A stretch of 64,000 nt of DNA from Alishewanella jeotgali KCTC 22429 (GTDB lineage Bacteria > Pseudomonadota > Gammaproteobacteria > Enterobacterales > Alteromonadaceae), in NCBI RefSeq assembly GCF_000245735.1, contig NZ_AHTH01000009.1, forward strand, positions 62,001 through 126,000. Reading direction: 5' to 3'. A model generated the notes under the pieces. It was given only the letters and a program-made list of their open reading frames with translations. It did no database searches and had not been told where the DNA came from. A program made the translations under genes and the position numbers. Shown here piece by piece: positions 50,952 to 59,073 of this stretch (its first letter is position 1; each line of letters begins with the position of its first letter).

Positions 50952-51025
50952 GCGGGTGTAGTTCAGTGGTAGAATGCCAGCTTCCCAAGCTCGAGATACG
51001 GGTTCGATTCCCGTCACCCGCTCCA
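50952..51025 (+). tRNA. glyU: tRNA-Gly (CCC)
   Basis: A 74-nt tRNA with encoded CCA: acceptor GCGGGTG/CACCCGC, anticodon loop TTCCCAA giving CCC, T-arm ACGGG TTCGATT CCCGT. One C-C mismatch at 28:42 in the anticodon stem. The M50 protease gene lies 96 bases downstream and may share its transcript. Confidence 0.95.
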
Positions 51026-51121
51026 TCTTGTCATTTCTTTATCTTTTTCCCTTTGCGCCTTAACTTAATTGTTAATTTTGTTAAACTGCATTATTCATTT
51101 TTTCAGTTCCAGTTCGTTCGT

Positions 51122-52273
51122 ATGCAAACGCTATTTGAGTTTTATCACGACCAGGTTTTATATCAGGTAAAAGCGAATAACTTCGGTAAAGAGCAAGTAT
51201 TCCGCAATGGTCAGTTGGTCTCTGAGGGACGGGCTTTTTTTAGTACCAGCAATGATCACCGTTTTTTATGCCCGACCCATGGGCCAATGCGGTTGTACTT
51301 TAAAGTGTCGTTAAAAACTGCTGAAGTTAACTACCGCTTAGAGACTAGTGCAGCCTTACTCTGCGAGGGTAAAACCAAGGCCATACCACCAAAATGGCTG
51401 GGTAAATTAGAACAGAAACTTTCACCCGAGCCAGAGCAGCCGGCTGTTGACGCCACTGAACCACTAGCCACTGCTCAACCTGTCGCAACGACCAGTAATA
51501 AAAGCGATCGTAACTGGTTTAGACCCTTACTGGTGCTTGGCATATTGCTGTTAAAGTTGTCAAAAAGTGCGGGCGCTATTAAAGCCGCTCTCGCCGGAAC
51601 AGCACTGGCCGGCTGGGCCTGGTTATTTAATCTTGAATTTGCGATCAGTTTGATTCTGGCTTTATTGATCCATGAATATGGCCATGTTTATGCGATGAAG
51701 CGCTCGGGTTTAAAAGTAAAGGGCATTTACCTGTTACCTTTTATTGGCGGAGTGGCAGTCAGTGAACGCGCGGTAAGCCGTTGGCAGGATTTTAAAATTG
51801 CCATAGCCGGGCCAGCTTTTGGTACTGCAGGGGCACTGGTTGCCTACTGGCTGTGGCTGGAAACCGGGCAGCCAGCACTGGCGCTATTTGCTGCGATCAG
51901 TTTATTGCTTAACCTGTTTAATTTATTACCCATGGTGCCACTGGATGGTGGCCGGATCGTGCAAGCTGCCGCTTATAGCAGAAAAGGTAAAGCCGCAAAA
52001 ATAGGTTTACTGTTGGTTACCGGCGGCCTGTCCTGCGCCGCCTGGTATTTTGGCTTTTACCTGTTAATGCTGTTTGGCATCCTCGGCACTTTCGACTTGT
52101 TAAGTGACGCCAACGAACGAGATAAAGCCCTGCAGCCGATGACAGACACCGGTATTTTAGTCACTATCCTGGCCTACTGCGGCTTATTGGCTATTCTGCT
52201 TTGGCTTTCGGTATTAATGGCAGACAGCGGTATTCCGGGTACTAACTTGCCACTGATTTTTATTTCCAGCTGA
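51122..52273 (+). CDS. Site-2 (M50) membrane protease
   Basis: A 383-residue M50 metalloprotease. An N-terminal soluble region of ~130 residues (FEFYHDQVLYQVKANNFGKE...) with no domain I recognise precedes several membrane helices. The zinc motif HEYGH is at residues 184-188 and the second motif NLLPMVPLDGG ends at residue 277, the family pattern HExxH...LDG. It would cleave within membrane segments; the substrate is unknown and it is not RseP (no PDZ). ATG 51122 lacks a clear Shine-Dalgarno; longer forms would run into the tRNA. Confidence 0.85.
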   Translation: MQTLFEFYHDQVLYQVKANNFGKEQVFRNGQLVSEGRAFFSTSNDHRFLCPTHGPMRLYFKVSLKTAEVNYRLETSAALLCEGKTKAIPPKWLGKLEQKLSPEPEQPAVDATEPLATAQPVATTSNKSDRNWFRPLLVLGILLLKLSKSAGAIKAALAGTALAGWAWLFNLEFAISLILALLIHEYGHVYAMKRSGLKVKGIYLLPFIGGVAVSERAVSRWQDFKIAIAGPAFGTAGALVAYWLWLETGQPALALFAAISLLLNLFNLLPMVPLDGGRIVQAAAYSRKGKAAKIGLLLVTGGLSCAAWYFGFYLLMLFGILGTFDLLSDANERDKALQPMTDTGILVTILAYCGLLAILLWLSVLMADSGIPGTNLPLIFISS

Positions 52274-52341
52274 TTTTTTCAATTTAAGTAAGCCTTTAAA
52301 GACCTCGAATTCGATGACTTTGCTTTTTGTTACTACACCGC

Positions 52342-52367
52342 TAATCCCATCGAATTCGATGGGATTA
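52342..52367. repeat. Perfect 26-bp palindrome
   Basis: Two 13-base arms (TAATCCCATCGAA and its complement) with no loop, just after the M50 gene and next to the antitoxin-like remnant. A related core (TCGAATTCGATG) recurs about 40 bp upstream at 52304. It could be an operator for the antitoxin, or a terminator stem without a T-run. Confidence 0.7.
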
Positions 52368-52370
52368 AGC

Positions 52371-52601
52371 TTATGTTGCGTAGCAGCGAAGTTCAGTGAT
52401 AACAGAATCCCAGTTTTCACCTTGTTCTGGATCTTTTTTGTAATCGTCTAAACGAGAGGTAAGAACTGCGCACTGCCAGGCTGTCAACCCCGAATCTGTA
52501 GCAAGGATCTCTGAGTTTATGGAAACAAACTCAGCTTTTATCAAGCTGGGATTGCTTGGCAGCTGCTTTTGGCAATACTTCGTTACTCTTTTCATTCTCA
52601 T
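52371..52601 (-). CDS. Addiction-module antitoxin-like protein, orphan or decayed
   Basis: A 76-residue frame whose C-terminal half, LTAWQCAVLTSRLDDYKKDPEQGENWDSV (residues ~39-67, read in parts), resembles the addiction-module component family (Unstab_antitox, PF09720) with its RLDxY...P..G..W..V pattern. The N-terminal half is poorly conserved, and no RelE/ParE toxin is beside it. A second frame (52531-52842, minus) overlaps and I do not trust it. ATG 52601 has GGA seven bases upstream. Probably a remnant at the edge of accessory DNA. Confidence 0.4.
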   Translation of the reverse strand: MRMKRVTKYCQKQLPSNPSLIKAEFVSINSEILATDSGLTAWQCAVLTSRLDDYKKDPEQGENWDSVITELRCYAT

Positions 52602-53079
52602 CGTGTTTCCACTGAAATATAGCGCTCCGAATTCCCGCGATATCAACTAACTCGGAACAAGCGAAGGATACGTCGAAGTGACGGAGTTTATCCATTTCTT
52701 GTGAATCATCAGAAGATTTAGACTCCACCAGCATCAGGGGGTTTCGGACTTGTTTTAACAAAGCTAAAACACTTTTTAAGGAGTTGAAAAATAAACATGA
52801 TTGAGCACTCCAGATAAATGTGCAACCAGATGATAATACCAAGCATATTCTATTTGGTTAATGTTATACCTGGCTTTAGCGCCGATTGGCAATTGCTTAG
52901 TAAAGTGTTTTCGGTATAAGCACTCATTAATTTGTATAGCATGCGCTCTGAGGTCGTGTTGCCATTAGATCCTCGGTATTTACAAGGTTAGGCCATTGCC
53001 ATAAGCTTAATTGGCAGTTGATGTGTTCGGCGACAATTAGGATGACCGGCCAAGATAGTTGACGCCGAACAAAACTCAA
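52602..53079. other. Gene-poor stretch before the transposon cluster
   Basis: About 480 bp, AT-richer than the housekeeping regions, without a convincing gene. It contains short inverted repeats (for example GTTCGGCG / CGCCGAAC at 53025 and 53063) but no clear terminal repeat of the adjacent IS5-type relic. Confidence 0.5.
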
Positions 53080-53442
53080 ATGCCGAGACTAATGCTAACA
53101 GATAAAACCTGGGATTTACTATCACGAGTGATGTATTTAACGGGCCGAATTTACAAAAAACCAGAACACCGAATGACCCTGAGTGGGTATTTATTGACGG
53201 TAGCATTGTCAAAGCTCATCAAGACCGCACAACTATTCGTAACAGCCAAAATGAAGCAATTGGCAGCAGTCGGAGTGGTAAAACGACAAGAATCCACTTA
53301 GCTGTTGATAGCGGCGGTTTACCAATTCACTTTGAAATATCAGGTGGCAACGTGAATGATATCGTTCATGGCGAATCATTACTTGATGGCATATCGGGTA
53401 CAGCAATCGTTGCCGCTGATAAAGGATACGATAGCGAAACGC

Positions 53443-54683
53443 CAGGGCGAGATCGCGAATGTTTTTAATCAATAAACGATCAGTTTGACGATCTGGTCTG
53501 GTTGTGATCATATACTCCTTTTTTGGGAGCATGCCATGTACCTTGAGTTATTCACAACACACTTTGATACCATCATCGACAACCGACAGTCTGCAAAAAT
53601 TACCTATCCTTTATCTGATGTTTTATTCGTGACCTTATGTGGCGTGATTGCTGGCGCAGAGGACTGGTCTGAGATCCATGATTATGCCAAAGGCCATCAC
53701 GAATGGTTTCAGAAGCAAGGTTTTTTAAATGATGGCGTCCCGGTGGATGACACGATAGCGCGTATAATTTCCAAAATTGCTCCGGAACAATTCAGACAGT
53801 GTTTTATAGACTGGATGCAAGCCGTGCATGAACTAACACAGGGAGAAGTGATTGCCATAGATGGAAAAACGCTACGTGGCTCTTACCATCGTGAAGACAG
53901 AAAATCGACCATCCATATGATAAACGCCTTTGCTTGTGCGAATAAAGTGGTGTTAGGGCAGTTGAAGACGGCAGAAAAATCGAATGAAATCACAGCCATT
54001 CCAGAGTTAATTCGATTGCTGGATATTGAAGGTGCGTTGGTTTCAATAGATGCGATGGGGTGTCAAACGGCGATAGCAGAGCAAGTAATAGAGGGGAATG
54101 GAGATTATCTGTTGGCGCTCAAGGCAAATCAGGGGGCGTTATACAACGCAGTAGAAGCCTTATTTGCCGAACAGCGAAGTACCCCTCTTGATGGCATTGT
54201 CATAGAAAAAAATCGAAGCCGGATAGAAGCAAGAAGTTACCATGTAAAAGATGCCAGCGAACTGAAGGGCGACTTCAGTAAATGGGTTGGCCTGCAAACC
54301 GTTGGAATGAATCTAAGTTACCGGGCAGTAAAAGGAAAAAAAGCTGTGCTCACTTACCGGTATTACATCAGCTCAGCCAAGCTGAGCGAGGTCCAGTTAG
54401 CCGAGGCAGTCAGAGCCCATTGGGCAGTGGAAAATAGCTTACACTGGGTTCTGGATGTCAGCATGAAAGAAGATGCTTGTCAGATTTATCAGAATCACGC
54501 TGCGGAAAATTGGTCAATGCTACGGCACTGGTCTCTGAACATGCTAAGAGCAGAGCCATCGAAAGGTAGTATCCCAGCAAAACAAAAACGTGCCTGGATG
54601 AAAACGGATTATTTGGAAGATGTCTTAAAAGCTGGTTTCAGCAGCAGAGTGTTTGAAAATTAAACACTCATGCGGGAGCCCTG
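53443..54683 (+). mobile_element. ISAs1-family insertion sequence
   Basis: A complete 1241-bp element with ends starting CAGGGC (left CAGGGCGAGATCGCG; right, inward, CAGGGCTCCCGCATGAG) and a perfect 10-bp target duplication AGCGAAACGC at 53433-53442 and 54684-54693. One transposase gene. Sharp duplications suggest recent insertion. Confidence 0.93.
53536..54663 (+). CDS. ISAs1-family transposase
   Basis: A 375-residue DDE transposase of the H-repeat/ISAs1 type. The N-terminal DDE_Tnp_1-associated domain reads SDVLFVTLCGVIAGAEDWSEI; the catalytic aspartates are in VIAIDGKTLRGS and LVSIDAMGCQ, and Glu is in HWAVENSLHWVLDV. The start at 53536 has GGGAG six bases upstream; the frame extends back to 53485. 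Intact, so the element may be mobile. Confidence 0.93.
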   Translation: MYLELFTTHFDTIIDNRQSAKITYPLSDVLFVTLCGVIAGAEDWSEIHDYAKGHHEWFQKQGFLNDGVPVDDTIARIISKIAPEQFRQCFIDWMQAVHELTQGEVIAIDGKTLRGSYHREDRKSTIHMINAFACANKVVLGQLKTAEKSNEITAIPELIRLLDIEGALVSIDAMGCQTAIAEQVIEGNGDYLLALKANQGALYNAVEALFAEQRSTPLDGIVIEKNRSRIEARSYHVKDASELKGDFSKWVGLQTVGMNLSYRAVKGKKAVLTYRYYISSAKLSEVQLAEAVRAHWAVENSLHWVLDVSMKEDACQIYQNHAAENWSMLRHWSLNMLRAEPSKGSIPAKQKRAWMKTDYLEDVLKAGFSSRVFEN

Positions 54684-54935
54684 AGCGAAACGCTAAGAGA
54701 GTTTATTCGTTGCAAAGGTGCAAAACCCGTAATACCACGGCGAAGTAACAATAAGACGGGTAACCACGATATCGATTGGAGCATGTATCACTTAAGGCAT
54801 CTGGTTGAAAATGCGTTTATGAACATTAAAAAATATAGAGCCATATCAACACGATATGATAAGTTAGCAAGAAATTACCAAGCAATGGTAGCCCTTGCAT
54901 TTAGCATGATGTGGCTACCAATTTGGGTTGATTGA

Positions 54936-55193
54936 AAAGTGAACAGAAAAGATCAACAGGCTCTAACATTACATGTCAATGAAGAGATGTTACAAGGTCT
55001 AAGAAGGTTCATTGAGACACCAGAAGGTCGTGCTCAAGCAAGGGAAAGAACCAAAGTAGAACATGCACTTGCATCTATTTGTAACCGGAAAAAACACAGA
55101 GCAAGATACATTGGATTAAGATTAAACGAATATGATCTCAACCGCACAGCAGCCATCACCAATTTACATATTAGCATGGCCATGGCTGCTTAG
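54936..55193 (+). pseudogene. C-terminal fragment of another transposase
   Basis: About 85 residues: GLRRFIETPEGRAQARERTKVEHALASI, then ARYIGLRLNEYDLNRTAAITNLH. This is the DDE C-terminal region typical of IS1182-like transposases, including the Glu in KVEHAL. Everything upstream is missing, so it is a truncated relic. It abuts the IS5-type relic with no visible boundary. Confidence 0.7.
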
Positions 55194-55206
55194 TTGTACT
55201 AGCTCA

Positions 55207-56382
55207 GACTTGATCTGACAGTTACCAGTTTTTCACGGTGTCTGTCAGATTAGATTTGAGTCAGATTTTTCTGCACCCAAACCTGCTTTCCATCCAGCAA
55301 AGTATCCATTGGCGTTCTGCCATTGCACATCTTGCCTTGATGAGTTCGTTCATTGTTGTAATAAACCAGCCATTCGTCCAGATCTTTTTGTAGCTCGGCT
55401 AGGTCTCCATAGAGCTTTTTACGGAACGTAACCTGATAGAACTCCTGCAATATCGTCTTGTGGAACCGTTCGCAGGATCCCGTTAGTTTGCGGCGACATG
55501 GCCTTGGTTTTGGTGTGGTCGATGTCGTTAATCGCCAGATATAGCTGATAATCGTGCTGTTCTACTTTGCCGCAGTATTCTGTACCCCGGTCAGTCAGAA
55601 TGCGCAGCACAGGCAAGCCCTGAGCCTCATAGAATGGCAGTACTTTGTCGTTGAGTAAGTCTGCTGCAGTGATCGGCGTCTTGGTGGTATACAGCTTACA
55701 ATGCGCGACTTTACAGTAGGTATCGACGTAAGTTTGCTGGTAAATCCGGCCAACACCCTTCAGGTTGCCAACGTAAAACGTATCTTGTGACCCCAGGTAG
55801 CCAGGATGGGCAGTCTCAATCTCACCACAGGCTTCATCGTCGTGTTTTTTCTTCTCAAGGGCGGTAATTTGCGCATCTGTCAGGAGTATACCTTCATCGG
55901 CAACCTTGGCTTCCAGCGCCTTCAAACGCTTCTTAAAGTTCTCCAGATCGTGTCGTAGCCAGATAGAACGAACACCGCTGCCAGAGACAAACACGCCTTG
56001 TTTACGCAGCTCATTACTGGTGCGGTGCTGGCCATGAGCAGGATACTCGATAGCATAATCAATAACCGCCTTTTCTATGGTTTCATCCACACGGTTTTTG
56101 AGGTTTGGTGCTCTACGGCTTTTATCGATAAGAGCATCGACACCACCTTCAGCGACAAGCTCCTGATAGCGGTAAAACGTGTCACGTGACACGCCCATAA
56201 CCTTGCAGGCTTTTGATACGTTATTAAGCTCCTGAGCTAAATTCAGCAGCCCAGCCTTGTGTTTAATTATCGGATTGTTAGTATGCAGCATGAGAGTTAC
56301 CTTTTGTTTTTGATTACGGATTCGACACCCATATCAAAACTGGTAACTCTCATCTTTTCAAGTAGATGTGTCAGATTAAGTC
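55207..56382 (-). mobile_element. IS481-family insertion sequence (inactive)
   Basis: About 1.18 kb bounded by inverted repeats GACTTGATCTGACA (55207-55220) and GACTTAATCTGACA (revcomp of 56369-56382), each followed at an interval by GTTACCAGTTTT. It contains one frameshifted integrase-type gene. Exact outer ends and target duplication are not clear. Confidence 0.8.
55250..56291 (-). pseudogene. IS481-family transposase with one frameshift
   Basis: An N-terminal helix-turn-helix (NVSKACKVMGVSRDTFYRYQEL) and an integrase core with Asp in TYVDTYCKVAHCKLY, Asp in RILTDRGTEYCG and a downstream Glu in CERFHKTILQEF. Reading leftwards the frame breaks at GGATCC (55475-55480): deleting one C joins PQTNGI to CERFHK and restores an uninterrupted protein of about 346 residues. 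AAAGGTAA precedes ATG 56291. A single-base lesion suggests recent loss of function or a sequencing error. Confidence 0.88.
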
Positions 56383-56430
56383 GAGACTAATTCAGCTTAG
56401 TTTTTAAACTATATGGTGCTCTAGGGCATA

Positions 56431-56473
56431 CCAGAACATCTGACCGGCCCAGTGGCCTTGTCAGATGTTCTGG
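56431..56473. terminator. Long perfect hairpin after the receptor operon
   Basis: Arms CCAGAACATCTGAC / GTCAGATGTTCTGG (14 bp) with an inner GGCC/GGCC stem. It lies 44 bp past the stop of the minus-strand operon; no T-run, so a terminator or mobile-element-related palindrome. Confidence 0.5.
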
Positions 56474-56516
56474 TGACTTTAGTTAACGACAAACTCAACC
56501 GCCAGCTGCTGATTAA

Positions 56517-58310
56517 CTATATGCCAAAATCGTCGAAACGGATGCGTTCTTTAGCAACACCGAGCTGTGCTAGCATCTCCCGCGTTGCCTTGAGCATGCG
56601 CGGAGGACCGCACAGATAAAAATCGAAACGCTGCCAGTCATGCTCTGCTAAATAGGCAAGCGCCGCTTCGTGCACAAAACCTTGTGCTCCGTCCCACTGA
56701 CACTGTGTCTGCGCTTCAGAAAGCACTGGCACATAGTACACTTGTCCGTACCGTTGCAAGCTCAATAATTCCTCATGGTACACCAACTCCTGACGATTCC
56801 GCGCACCATAGAAATAAACCACATGCCGAGGCCCTGCATCTTGCAGCTCTTCCTGTAGTATCGCGCGTAAAGGTGCCATACCTGCGCCACCACCAATCAA
56901 AAAGAGTTCGCGAGGAGATTCTACTTGACGCAAAAACTCGCCATAAGGCCCCTCAGCTTCAATGCTTTGCCCGACCTGCATAGAGCACAAATAAGTTGCG
57001 CCAATGCCCGGCTCGCAATCTCCGGTCGCTGGTGGTTGATAGCGCACGGTAAAGATCAGCTCATGTTGACCATCCACACACGCCTCGCAACTGGCCATAG
57101 AATAACTTCTACGCACCGCGCTATGTTGCATTTCACCCGTGGGCATATACTTCCAAGCCGATTGGAAAGCTTCTGGAATATCCTCAGCTCGACGTTTTGT
57201 GGTTGCTGCAGGAATTAAGAATTGCATGTATTGGCCGGCTTGATAGGCCACAGGTTTTTGCCCACTCACGAATCGCAGTTCTTTTAACATAGGCGTGAGC
57301 CAACGCGTGCCAACGAGCTTCAGCTCATGACGTTGCACATCCAATGCTTTAATCTCGACCGTCGATAGTTTATCTAAGCCGTGCTGGCAGGCTAAACGGT
57401 AACCCTCCTGCAGCTCTGAGGCGCTCAGTAAATCGCGCTCTGCCGCTGTAATCGTTGCTGAAGAGGAAGCTTTCACCTTACATAAAGCGCAGGTTCCACC
57501 ACCGCCACAACCACTTTCTATCGGCATACGATGTTGCTGCAAGACTTGTAAAACCGTTTGTTGTTGGCGTCCCACCAAGGTGTGTTGTTGCCCTGCTCGA
57601 TGCACCTTTAATGATGCTTTACGTAAGTTAATACGCATCTCGCCGGTACTTAAAAGCTTAGCGAGTAAAATAAAGCCCGAGAGAGCAAACCACAGTGTCA
57701 GAATCCCCGCACTTACGATCACCACATGATTAAAACTCCGGCCACCGGTGTAATCCATAAAGTGCAACCTGAACATCCAATCCGCAACCACCCAGGGAGT
57801 ATTTCTGTGGTCGAGGACGGTGCCTGACTCGCGATCGACATAAACGCGGGTGTTTAAATCATCGTTATAATCGATTCGAAAGCCATTGCCCTGCCAACCA
57901 TGTAAATCGCGTGTGGCAGTGACAGGCGTCACTTGCAAGGGAGCACCAGGGCCGGAATAAGTTGAATTAGCGATAGCCAGCGCTAAGTTTTGATGTGTTT
58001 GCCACGGCGCTCCGGTGCGCCCATCAAGATAAGAAGTGCCCTCGGCATGCTCGATCACCAGTTGAGGAATACCCTCTATTTTGCGACCGCGTAACGAGGT
58101 GATCGCGGTAAAATCTTTCCACCAACTTGCATCCATTTGCGCAAATGCTTCAACGGAAAGCGGCTCAAGCTCGGCATGTTGGTGATATTGGTGCCCCTTC
58201 ATACCATGGTGATCCACCAGCGCAAAATACAAACCGCTGATCGTCCAAAGTAAAAGTTGTACCAAGATAATTAGGCTGGTCCAGCGATGAAGCCATTGGA
58301 GAAATTTCAT
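56517..58310 (-). CDS. PepSY-membrane / ferredoxin-NAD(P)H reductase fusion
   Basis: A 597-residue three-part inner-membrane protein. N-terminal PepSY_TM region (HRWTSLIILVQLLLWTISGLYFAL, then a periplasmic PepSY part and a helix IVSAGILTLWFALSGF); a plant-type 2Fe-2S ferredoxin with CGGGGTCALC near residue 275 and a fourth Cys in LACQHG; and a FAD/NAD(P)H reductase with RRSYSMAS, LIGGGAGMAPLRAILQ and the C-terminal FYLCGPPRML. It can carry electrons from NAD(P)H across the membrane, probably to reduce ferric ligands in the periplasm. ATG 58310 overlaps the previous stop (ATGA). Confidence 0.88.
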   Translation of the reverse strand: MKFLQWLHRWTSLIILVQLLLWTISGLYFALVDHHGMKGHQYHQHAELEPLSVEAFAQMDASWWKDFTAITSLRGRKIEGIPQLVIEHAEGTSYLDGRTGAPWQTHQNLALAIANSTYSGPGAPLQVTPVTATRDLHGWQGNGFRIDYNDDLNTRVYVDRESGTVLDHRNTPWVVADWMFRLHFMDYTGGRSFNHVVIVSAGILTLWFALSGFILLAKLLSTGEMRINLRKASLKVHRAGQQHTLVGRQQQTVLQVLQQHRMPIESGCGGGGTCALCKVKASSSATITAAERDLLSASELQEGYRLACQHGLDKLSTVEIKALDVQRHELKLVGTRWLTPMLKELRFVSGQKPVAYQAGQYMQFLIPAATTKRRAEDIPEAFQSAWKYMPTGEMQHSAVRRSYSMASCEACVDGQHELIFTVRYQPPATGDCEPGIGATYLCSMQVGQSIEAEGPYGEFLRQVESPRELFLIGGGAGMAPLRAILQEELQDAGPRHVVYFYGARNRQELVYHEELLSLQRYGQVYYVPVLSEAQTQCQWDGAQGFVHEAALAYLAEHDWQRFDFYLCGPPRMLKATREMLAQLGVAKERIRFDDFGI

Positions 58311-59023
58311 AGCGGCTTCCTCTTCGACGTACGCAAAGTCTGCAGGACTAAAATGGTCCCTGTAAAAGTAAATGCAAAGGTCGCTAGGATGAAGGCACGC
58401 AACCACCACGTGGTAATATCAGTGCGATCTTTATAATCCATAATGTGAAGCATCCACATGATATCGAAACCACGCCAAAAATCATGTCGCCGCACGGTCA
58501 TTTCACCCGTTGCACGGTGCAGGTACAAACTGGTATTACCGAAGTCGTCAAAATCTACTCGCCAAATAGGTAGGTGATTCGGATTCAGCTCGGTCGGTGC
58601 TTGGTCACGCAACAACTGGACTTGGGTAATACGAGGCTCGCCCTTTTTATAATAGCGTTCCGCCAAGGCACGGATATCTGCAGCCGTCAGCTCCAGCCTA
58701 GTGAATGAATCAGGGCTGACGAGGAACTTCTCATCACCCGCATGGACTTGAAAAAGGTCTTGGTAACGGCCCTGTACAAAACGATTCACCCAACGCACAT
58801 CATGCGCTTCTGGGTAACGTTTAAGAACCTCCAGAAATTGATCCTGTTGGCTAGCTTCTTGAATCGGTTGATCAGCGGCTTGCGTTAGGTGTACGCCGTG
58901 GATAAACGGCAACTTGAAAAACACCATGTAGCCACCAGAAATCGCCCAAATCAGCATTTGCAGGCCAACAATTAACGACAGCCAGCGATGCCAAGTTCTG
59001 AAGCTGGTGGATTGAATATGCAT
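58307..59023 (-). CDS. PepSY-domain membrane protein
   Basis: A 238-residue PepSY_TM protein: helix at residues ~13-33 (WLSLIVGLQMLIWAISGGYM), periplasmic PepSY domain and a C-terminal helix (AFILATFAFTFTGTILVL) with basic tail. Related to parts of siderophore-iron reductases. The start at 59023 has GAGG eight bases upstream; the longer frame to 59071 is less likely. Between the receptor (gap ~50 bp) and the fusion reductase (4-bp overlap). Confidence 0.83.
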   Translation of the reverse strand: MHIQSTSFRTWHRWLSLIVGLQMLIWAISGGYMVFFKLPFIHGVHLTQAADQPIQEASQQDQFLEVLKRYPEAHDVRWVNRFVQGRYQDLFQVHAGDEKFLVSPDSFTRLELTAADIRALAERYYKKGEPRITQVQLLRDQAPTELNPNHLPIWRVDFDDFGNTSLYLHRATGEMTVRRHDFWRGFDIMWMLHIMDYKDRTDITTWWLRAFILATFAFTFTGTILVLQTLRTSKRKPL

Positions 59024-59073
59024 AAATAACCTCAACAACATGGCGACAGGGCTAGGCCCTGCCGCCAACAAGC

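Larger units (their letters stand above)
53080..54935 (+). pseudogene. IS5-family transposase, internally deleted and split
   Basis: Fragment 53080-53442 starts PRLMLTDKTWDLLSRVM, loses about 50-60 codons near 53177 with a frame change, then continues EWVFIDGSIVKAHQDR and IVAADKGYDSE. The rest, 54684-54935, reads TLRETLREFIRCKGAKPVIP through YDKLARNYQAMVALAFSMMW, with a catalytic Glu in HLVENAFM. An ISAs1-family element (53443-54683) interrupts it; removing that element and one copy of the 10-bp repeat restores the frame across the joint. It must have been dead before the second insertion, or since. Confidence 0.88.

Noticed and set aside
52531-52842. 103-residue minus frame next to the antitoxin remnant
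   Set aside because: Overlaps the better antitoxin-like frame and has no similarity I recognise; could be another decayed piece but cannot be supported.
53025-53070. 8-bp inverted repeat GTTCGGCG / CGCCGAAC as the IS5-relic terminal repeat
   Set aside because: The arms are 30 bp apart on the same side of the transposase and have no partner at the other end.
56480-56519. Short in-frame tail (VNQQLAVEFVVN) just beyond the reductase stop, as a remnant of another gene
   Set aside because: Only 12 residues, no upstream frame; not enough to support a gene.
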